From: Dimargaris cristalligena
Lineage: Eukaryota; Kickxellomycota; Dimargaritomycetes; Dimargaritales; Dimargaritaceae
Direction of reading: 5' to 3'
Length of the DNA stretch: 38,886 nt
Assembly (NCBI GenBank): GCA_027576995.1
Contig: JANBQC010000250.1
Location: forward strand, 1-38,886
Shown: one piece after another, positions 31,398 through 38,886 of the stretch
How positions within the stretch are numbered: position 1 is the first letter of the stretch
How the letters are laid out: each line of letters opens with the position of its first letter
Translations under genes and position numbers: made by a program
Notes under the pieces: model-generated
Seen by the model: only the letters and a program-made list of their open reading frames with translations
Database searches by the model: none
What the model was told of the DNA's origin: nothing

Positions 31398-33269
31398 CCT
31401 CCTCGTCCACCATTCCCGACCCCGCAACACATCTGGCCATTTGTATTCCCCTCGGTTGTTAAACAAAAGTCCGCTATCTTAGCAGGCCATCCTTCTCCCC
31501 CTCTTTTACGGACCGTGAGGTCAACGGGGCCAACCCCTCGTTCAAATAAAAAGAATGCACCCTATTTTGGGCTGACTATCTTAGACGATCTATTGGACCG
31601 AGGCACTACAGCCCCAACCAGCTATGTCCCCTCACTTCCTTCGTAGGCGGTGTTCTCCCAACCAAGCCCAATTATCGTCGACCCGAAAATTGACCGCCAG
31701 CTCCTTCGCGGTTTGGCAACGACTCTATTATCCTAATGCGGCCGTTTTTTTTCTTTTTCGAGCATTATGTTCACCCCTTTCCGGCCTCCATTCCCCGAAT
31801 TTCCTTGTATCATTCTCGGATATCATCCGTTGTAGCCAAGGCTCTTTGTACTCAACCCCCCCACCCCGGTTTTCACCCAATTGTCGTTGGATTTCAACTT
31901 TGTCTTTTTTTTTTCAAGTCGCCAATGTGACCATTATTATAATGTACGGGTATGTCGTCGTTTTAATTCTTTACAGACTTTAGTCGTGAAAGTGGGGATA
32001 GACACCGAGACCCCCCTTTTGTGGCCCGCCCTTCAAACGGTTGAGTGATGGACTAAAAATAAAAGTCGACAGTACAGTTGTCCAACCTGTGTATGTGGGT
32101 GTGTTGCGCTTGTATAGTATTTGCCATAAATTGGACCCCAATATAAATTACATATTGTTTATAATTTTTCAACAGCGGCTTACTAGGCTTATTAGTTAAT
32201 ATATGATTCAATCGTCTAGTAAATATTATATGTGCAACTGGGTCATCAATGTGTATATTTCCATTCAACAGCAGATGGGCCTGGTGTGGCTTTTTTCTGC
32301 CTGTTCCGAAACCGAAATGGTCGTGTATAATCTGACAAGCAGAACATGTAATATGCCGTCAAGGTGAGAGCTCGGTTGGAGAAAGGCGAGGCTTAGCCCA
32401 GTGTAACTAACTGCTCATTGGATTTCGACCTACCCATGCTGGATCCCGAAGAGTAGGAGCGGGGAGGAAATAGGGAGGGCTCATAGCAAATGCCCTTAAA
32501 CAAGTGTCCCGGTTAATATATTACACTATATGAGCCATTTTCGTTTAGCCAGTTTCCGCGCCTTATCCATTTGGTCTCCCGATATTTATCTCCCTTCGTT
32601 TTCGCAAGCGCAGGGGTATAGGGTCCTTCTTCATCCGTCCTCTGCTCTTCCTTCCCCAAGTCGACCCGCAGACTTTGCTCTCTACTGCGACTAGTTTTAA
32701 TGCAACGGGGGACATGGATCTTTTACTCAATTTCAATTGGCCTCCCAAAAATTCTGTTTATTGGGTATAGTGTAACCCTGACAATTCAATGAAGTTGAAA
32801 ATAGAACAAGATGAAAGGAAGACTCCCGTTTCCCCTCCCGCAGGCTAGATGGCCCACTTCCTCTCCAAGCAGTTGGATATATTAGAAAATTCCCTCCGCA
32901 GGTGCCCGGGCACTATTGGCCAACTTCTGCTCCAGCCGCCACCACTATCGTTTTCCCTTATATAAACCACGCTTGGCTCCCCCGTTTATAAACTACAGGT
33001 ATTGTCCCCTCTTCTCCGCTGCCTTTCTCTACTAATGTATGCCCTCTTTTTGTGTCCACATAAGTCAACGTCAATTATTTCCCCAATATCCAGGCGTATT
33101 ATATTTAACCATTAGTTTAACCAAGGACATTACTGTCGGTATTCAATAGTGTGGCGGTTTATACTAAATTTACGGCCTTTTCTTCAGTTATAAAGGTTCC
33201 CTTATTTTAGTATTGCTTTATTCTAAGACCCCCCATCCACCCACTCCAACTCTGACACTGCCTCCTAAC
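31398..33269. other. Intergenic, bZIP 3' flank and promoter of the secreted-protein gene
   Basis: Holds AATAAA at 31545-31550 and, near the right end, TATAAA at 33189-33194. The + strand is pyrimidine-rich in places (31600-31920). No supported gene; short frames show no motif. Confidence 0.5.
33189..33194 (+). promoter_or_regulatory. TATA box
   Basis: TATAAA within CAGTTATAAAGG, about 76 bp upstream of the ATG at 33270. This leaves room for a short leader and supports that start codon. Confidence 0.5.
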
Positions 33270-36050
33270 ATGTGCCACATATTTTCTCGTAATCGACCGC
33301 TGGCGTACGTCACGCTGGGGGTGCTTTGCGTACTCGTCGCATTTAACAGCGAGACCCACGCTAATCTCGACTCTCGGACCAAGGAATCCGTCCCTCTCCT
33401 GCAATTATGGAACCCTTTCAATGCTCAGGACAGAGAGCTGCTTCCTTTCGCCAACATCCAGGCCATAGTTGAGAACTGTGTTAGCCAGATAATCAACAAA
33501 TCGGCCTCTAAAAAGATGGAGGGAACGAGACCGGGTGCTTCTACGCTGATGAGACAAGATATCCAGATGATGACGACCCGCAACCCGTTCAACAAAATCA
33601 ACGACCCCATTGGAACCGCTTTACAAATTATTCATGTACGATGGTGTGACATTACCCACCGCTATTTGGTGTACATTCAACGCCGACTCAGTTCGACCGA
33701 GCGCGTGGGGGGCGAGACCTTGACCCTGCAAGTCCAGGGGAATTTTGGCCAATCCCCCGGGAACAACGGAGGCGATGGTCGGCGGGAGAGAAGCGAGGTC
33801 TCGACTAGCGCGTCGCCCGTTATTAACCTGGACCAAGCCACCGAATTCGTCACCCGCAGGTTTTCGAAAGGCAAGGAGCCCGACCTGACTTCTCGCTTGT
33901 ATTCAACTTTTTCGAACGAGTTCACCCGCCTAGGATCGTCAGTAATGGGGTACAATCTAGAAGACCGAGAGTATCAGTTGGCGATTAAAGGGGAGAGAGA
34001 AATGGTTGTCGCAGCCAAGGTTCGTCAGCAATCCCAGTTGATGGCCTTTGGCAATACTTTGCACCAGGTGGCATTAGTCGACTTGCTTTACAAGAAGGAT
34101 GCCGGAACTACCGTGGGGTTCAGTGGTGACACTATGCTATTCAGTTATTCAACCAACCGGGAAATTAGGGCGTACGCGACAACCAAAAATCAGAACGGAT
34201 TGCAAAACGTACCCCCGTCCGAGTGGCCCGCCCTGCCGGATGTACGAGAGCACCAAATGCACTATAAGGGAAAGCCGATTTCGATGGTAAGCATGCAGTT
34301 TTTAGGTGATAGTAAAGCCGCTATCAAAACTACGGAGTCTTATCTCACCGGCGGGTTTGACGAGGAATTCCTAAACGAGGTACGAGTCCGTATTGCAGAT
34401 GTAAGTAAAAATTTTCCATTCCGCCGTGGTAGCATTACGTGCCGGCTACTCCTACCGATTGTTGCCCGTTGATGTCCTCGAACTAATCCTCTGAGAGGAT
34501 GGTCTTTCTAAATTGATTTGAGGGACTTTCCCGTTCGAAACACGTTGGCCGAACCCTAAAGTTGTCTAATTAAGCCGGTATTTATTTATGCATCAATTTA
34601 TATATTTGCATCTCATAAATCAATTGAATTACCTGCTTCACCACCTTACAGCGAATTGATATTCTCTCTAAGTATGGATTTGGTTTATCGTCCAAAAGTA
34701 GAACTGAAGGCTGTAATGCCTCTGATGAGCCCCTTCAATTTACCATGCATATCAGTTTATTGTAAGTATATCTTTAATCGTTATTGTTGTACAATTCGAC
34801 CTGCTCACTGGTAGTTTTGAAACCCAAGAGTAGAAATGTCTCGGCGCTTTTTCCAAACCACCACCGTCCCATTGCAACCCCATTAGGGGCTATTCCAATT
34901 GAGTGTTTTTAATGGTTTCCATAATCCTCACCGCTTAACTCTGCTTTACATTACCCATATTTGATACCCTTTGCGCACCTGAACCTGTCTACATAACATT
35001 GTCGCCAGTAACAAGCCTAAGACTAGTGGCACGCCTGTGACTAGTGACATGCCTACGACTAGTGACATCCCTAAGTCATGGACTGAGTCGTTATCTGAAA
35101 AAATCCAGCCTATCAAGGGTAAAATAGCCGGCCTGAAAAAAAAAATCAGGCAGCATAAAATGGCCAGCCAACATTATTTACAAATCGACGAAGACAAACC
35201 CACCGTGGCGCGCCTCTTCTATTTTATCGATTCCGAGCACCCCGACGAATATCACATGGATATGCATAATTCCAATCTTATAGACCATTTCCTATTCCGC
35301 TGGTTTACCGAGCGTCATTTGGGTGGCACCCATTTGCAACTGACTCCCAATTCCGTCGATCCCCTTGCCCCTCCCCAGCCCCCACCCAATACTGTGGTAC
35401 CGTTCGAGGTCAACATATGTAACCTTAGTCAGGCTAGCCGAGCCATTGCGTGGGGCCTCTCTGATTTATTTGCGTTATTGATGGACAGTCAGGCTTTATT
35501 TGGCCAGCCGTTGTCCTCGTTAAAATCCACAGGATCCTTCTCCTCCTTCCCGGATGCGGACAGCGTGTCCCCGGATGCGACATTGGAATCTCCCATTATA
35601 TTTGCGCCCCAATACACCAAGACTAAATGGGGTGCCATTCGAGATGAATTTTCCGGCACTGATGGGTGGTTCACACAACGTTTAAGGGAAATTGCGAATA
35701 CAAAACCCCAAACCACTAAACCCCTTTCCGTCAACGATAATGTGCTTATGCCCCAGGCCCAAGCCATCACGAATTTCGGACTGCTTCTTTATTCAACGCT
35801 GCGGGAGAGCCACCCCTCTACCCCTGCCGATAATAACGGTCGCCTACCTCAGCTGATGTCCGAAGCAAAACCCTTGGAGTATATCCTTATGCTATATATC
35901 TCCGTCGTTAAGAGCCTGCCATGCAATCCGTCCATGCAGCAATTCCGCGAGGCCCTAGAGAAAACTGATGAAACCATGGGCGGCCGATTAGCCATTAAAG
36001 GTTTAAGTTCTCAAATTAAGGGGTTCCTCGAGCCATTGACCGTTGAATAA
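33270..36050 (+). CDS. Predicted secreted orphan protein, 3 exons, about 760 residues
   Basis: Two large frames and a small middle exon join in phase: 33270-34400, 34652-34761, 35009-36050. Donors are GTAAGT and GTAAGT, acceptors TTACAG and GCCAG; introns 251 and 247 bp. No family recognised. Residues 1-31 look like a signal peptide: a few polar/basic residues, hydrophobic LAYVTLGVLCVLVAF, then a likely cut after THA. Two N-glycosylation sites, N76-K-S and N399-A-S, fit secretion. Exon 3 starts with three hexapeptide repeats (KTSGTP, VTSDMP, TTSDIP) as a Thr/Ser/Pro linker, then a Lys-rich helix, followed by a folded-looking domain of about 280 residues (HYLQIDEDKPTVARLFYF through the C-terminus). 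No catalytic motif or C-terminal anchor is seen. The first ATG is used; the frame opens upstream without another ATG. Secretion is inferred from the N-terminus. Confidence 0.8.
35019..35072 (+). repeat. Three tandem 18-bp repeats inside a coding exon
   Basis: AAGACTAGTGGCACGCCT, GTGACTAGTGACATGCCT and ACGACTAGTGACATCCCT follow one another directly and encode a six-residue unit (x-T-S-G/D-x-P) three times. The unit keeps the reading frame, so expansion or contraction would only change linker length. Confidence 0.9.
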
Positions 36051-36424
36051 TCGTCTCGACTGTCTGTCCCACCATACCCCATATCGGGTCCATCCAATCG
36101 TCGGGTATAAGAATAATTCGGGATATTCCCCTCAGGCTAGCAGCTCTGCTTGACTGCTACTATTGAATAGTTTAAATGTACAACTGGTTTGAAATGGCTA
36201 AACACCCTCGGATTATGCGCGCCTGCCTTAATGTTCACCTTGATCCGTATTATATATATCACAACAATCAATCCTATTATATATCCAATCTATTTTAGTT
36301 CCAATTCTAGTAAAATTAGTTATCCTATAGCCCTAAATCACCATCAACTTAAACATATAAAGTGGATGTCACCCAGGTTATTCACTCTTAATTTGTCAAG
36401 AGTCTCAGGGGTAGGCTTCTAACA
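36051..36424. other. 3' flank of the secreted-protein gene
   Basis: AT-rich, no gene. It ends where similarity to the left-hand retroelement internal segment starts (GTAGG at 36425). Confidence 0.5.
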
Positions 36425-36859
36425 GTAGGTGGGGCTTAGTCTCAGCCAAGTGGGCTACTAGCATTAGGTAGGGGTACAGTACTAACCAAATAAAGGCTAA
36501 TTACAATAATATGTAAGGGGCATGCAGCAGTGCACACTTACTGGTCAGTACAAAAGAGAGGAGTATATATAGCAACTATATTGGGGGTAAACTAGGGGAT
36601 ATGGACAAGCTAAGGATCCTAACTAGTCCCAAGGGGGTCTAGTTATATATATGTGGGGGACAACTCCAAAGGGAGGTTCCCAAGGGAAAGTACTATAACT
36701 AAGGTATTGATAAGTGGGTCAGCTGGGCAGTCCTTGTATCTGGAAGACTCTCAGGAGAACTGCAAGAGTCCTCAGATTGACAGCAGAGTGATTAGTGTGA
36801 ACACCAGGGGGTCCGGCCAGCAGGTAGTATATGATAAATGATGGCCCCATAGTACCAGG
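36425..36859 (+). mobile_element. Retroelement internal segment, right copy
   Basis: A direct-orientation copy of 421-853. It starts at GTAGGTGGGGCTTAG, the position corresponding to the end of the left LTR, yet no LTR precedes it. It ends at the first base of the right LTR. A short open frame (about 36653-36841) may be a degraded remnant of a coding region but shows no recognisable gag or pol motif. Confidence 0.65.
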
Positions 36860-37450
36860 TGTGGTGAACTTACCACATTTTTTACCTACTTTTATTTTTT
36901 ATCTATTTTTCGCACTTATCGGAAGTACGCCCCTGACGAGTGAATGAGCCCCTGCCCCTGACGAGTATGGTCATTTTTCCTCCATTTTCATTATTATATT
37001 GTTTTTTCTATTATTATATTTTATACCCTTGACTGTGATGCACCCCTGCCCCTGACTAGACTATACCCCTGCATTTACACTGACCCTGGCCTGACTACAC
37101 CCCTATTTAAAGTGCAGTTAAAAATGGCTATCTCCTTTTCCCTTTTTCTGTCTATTATTTAATACTGAATTTATTAGTTACCAGGGTATTACCTATCCTT
37201 TGTATTGACTAATATTATTATCTGGGAACTCCCTTCCCTTTCCCTCTACTTAGTTATCCAATATTCTGGGAACTTCTCTCCCTTTCTTTATTATTCATCT
37301 ATCTTTTCATCTAGGCTTCCCCTTTTAAGTATAAATACTCCCCCTTACTACTACCCCTTGGAACAGTAAGTCTATTATTACCTTTTCCTTTTTATCATCT
37401 ATTTTTTAAATAAAGTTCAGTTTTTAAGGATTTGAGTTCAGTTCTTCACA
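36860..37450 (+). repeat. LTR, right copy, complete (591 bp)
   Basis: Starts TGTGGTGAAC and ends GTTCTTCACA, the TG...CA termini of an LTR. It contains TATAAA at 37330-37335 and AATAAA at 37409-37414, placing U3, R and U5 in + orientation. The 3' 425 bp match the left copy. The first 18 bases, TGTGGT-GAACTT-ACCACA, form a small hairpin. No tRNA primer-binding site is evident after it. Target-site duplication cannot be tested because no LTR bounds the other side of the element. Confidence 0.75.
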
Positions 37451-38886
37451 CCAATCAAGGAAGCAGGTCCTTCAAAATTGTTCTCTTAAATAGGCAACCT
37501 AAAGGATTGTTGTTTAATTTTATATACATATTACTATATATGGGGCTTTAGACACTTACTAGCTGAGTGTAGTTTTTAAAGGTTCTTAGTTAAAACCTGT
37601 CCTTCTCCAGCTCCCTACCCCATTTGTTTATTTACTAGCTCCTTGCTAGCCTACTGAGTAACTAATTTTACCCATAGATAGTAATATTCAAGTAATTTTA
37701 TTTAGTACTTTAGGCTGGTCCAGCCAGTTTATTAGAATAGGCAGTATTCCTTTATACTATCCATCTATCCTTTAACCTTTTAAATTTTGACTGTAGGAGT
37801 AATTAAACTCCCTTTAGGAACCTACAGTTTATTTTAATTTAATTTATTAATAACTTATTTTAAAGAAATGTATATGCTTACTCAAATTTTGGTAAGTATT
37901 AGCCCACTTAGAGGGAATGCACAAACCTATTTAAATTTGTGAATCTCCATCTCCCATTTCCTAATTTAAAATCCTTTTCAAATTTAGATTCCCATTGGTC
38001 CATATTTGCTAATATCAATTCCCTATTCAAACTCCAGGGCCTTAGTTTTAGCCTTAAAACAAGTGTAAGGAAAGAAAAGACCAACATTTATTGATTGACT
38101 ATTGAATTACTTTATATGTCCCATAGTGGGTTTATTATTGGCTAGTCCTCTAACACTTAGGGCCCAATTCCCTTTTACTACATTTACTATGTAAAAAAGG
38201 GAATCTCTATCTCCCATTTAAATTTAGAAGCCTCTGGCTCCCATTTACTAATTGGCATTCCCTTTTTGCCATTTGGTGGTACTATTTTGTGCCCTTTCTT
38301 TTTATTTAAAACAGCTGGCTAAAGAGCTAGTCAAAACAAACAGGGTAGAGCTTAAAAGGACAGGGCTTATAATTATATTATGGGGTTAGTACAATTATAA
38401 GCATAAATATAACTCCACCTACTATACTGGTACTCAATTGAGTACCAGCACTGCCCCTGCCCTTTCTAGGTATACCCCCTCCCCATCACAATATAGGCTA
38501 AGTCTCCTTAGCTTATGTTAGCAGCAATAGATGGGTGGATAATATAATGGGGGAAGGTAATGTCGATCCCTCAAAGGTCATGTGACCTAAATATGATTGC
38601 CCACTTATATAGATTTTACCCTATATTGTTGGTGTAATGATATATGAGTTTAGAGATAACCCCACTTCGTTCAACGTCAATGTTGGTGTTATGACGGAGA
38701 TTTATTTGGTATAAAGGGAAATAATGGATAAAGATAATAATTTAAATATAAGAACTAATTCGTTTATACAAACTTATTATGTTAATAGAGGGGAAAGAAA
38801 AATTTTTCTGTAAAAATATTACTTTCCCCGAAGTAGAAAGGAAAAATTTTCTAGCGAAAATTTGTTTCTCTATCTTTCTCCTTCTT
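37451..38886. other. AT-rich, repeat-like sequence without gene
   Basis: No supported ORF. Composition is much more AT-rich than the gene-bearing part. It includes repeated phrases such as CTCCATCTCCCATTT and CTCTATCTCCCATTTA, and a perfect palindrome at 38427-38448. It ends in what may be a second, different LTR start (TGTTGGTGTAATGA at 38627 and TGTTGGTGTTATGA at 38681). Probably decayed transposon sequence. Confidence 0.5.
38427..38448. repeat. Perfect 22-bp palindrome
   Basis: Two 11-base halves, CTGGTACTCAA and TTGAGTACCAG, are exact reverse complements with no spacer. Seen directly. It lies in transposon-like AT-rich sequence and could be a binding site or an element terminus. Confidence 0.85.

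Noticed and set aside
34381..34472. The 3' tail of the first large ORF in the secreted-protein gene as genuine C-terminus
   Set aside because: A consensus GTAAGT lies in frame at 34401 and a phase-matched exon follows, so the tail is more likely intron read-through.
36653..36841. A 62-codon ORF in the right retroelement segment
   Set aside because: The matching frame in the left copy is broken and no gag or pol motif is visible; at most a decayed remnant.

Overview
The window looks like a fungal nuclear genome fragment. It carries intron-rich protein genes with short GT-AG introns (mostly 68 to 326 bp), conserved eukaryotic proteins, low-complexity Ser/Thr/Pro-rich proteins, AATAAA signals downstream of several stops, and decayed LTR retroelement sequence at both edges. 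The protein set (RAD51C-type recombinase, Elongator subunit Elp5, CTLH/GID subunit Gid8, a chromatin-type actin-related protein, a CREB-like bZIP factor) and the divergence of the sequences suggest an early-diverging fungus, perhaps Zoopagomycota or Kickxellomycotina. That placement is an inference. I saw no tRNA, rRNA, CRISPR array or prokaryotic operon structure.

Layout, left to right. 1-853: an LTR (cut by the window edge) plus about 430 bp of retroelement internal sequence. 1346-3993 (-): RAD51C with 11 exons. 4620-6493 (+): ELP5, divergent from RAD51C across about 0.6 kb. 7501-8803 (+): GID8. 9517-10638 (-): a Ser-rich disordered orphan, convergent with GID8. 12119-17791 (-): a 1890-codon uninterrupted ORF for a giant disordered orphan protein. 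17792-22733: 4.9 kb with no supportable gene. 22734-24772 (-): an Arp9/Arp42-like actin-related protein with six exons. 24773-29648: about 4.9 kb with only weak ORFs and a probable promoter/leader for the next gene. 29649-31397 (+): a bZIP factor. 33270-36050 (+): a secreted orphan of about 760 residues, obtained by joining two ORFs and a small middle exon. 36425-37450: internal retroelement sequence followed by a complete LTR. 37451-38886: AT-rich, repeat-like sequence.

The conserved genes serve unrelated housekeeping roles: homologous recombination, tRNA wobble-uridine modification, regulated protein degradation, chromatin remodelling and transcription. They do not form a pathway or cluster. 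The parts that could be new are the giant disordered orphan, the reconstructed secreted orphan with three hexapeptide repeats, and the arrangement of retroelement halves at the two edges (LTR-internal at the left, internal-LTR at the right, sharing the same internal segment). I found no convincing new defence, mobile or biosynthetic system. All spliced models below were joined by eye from GT-AG sites, reading-frame phase and remembered family motifs; none was checked by alignment or transcripts.
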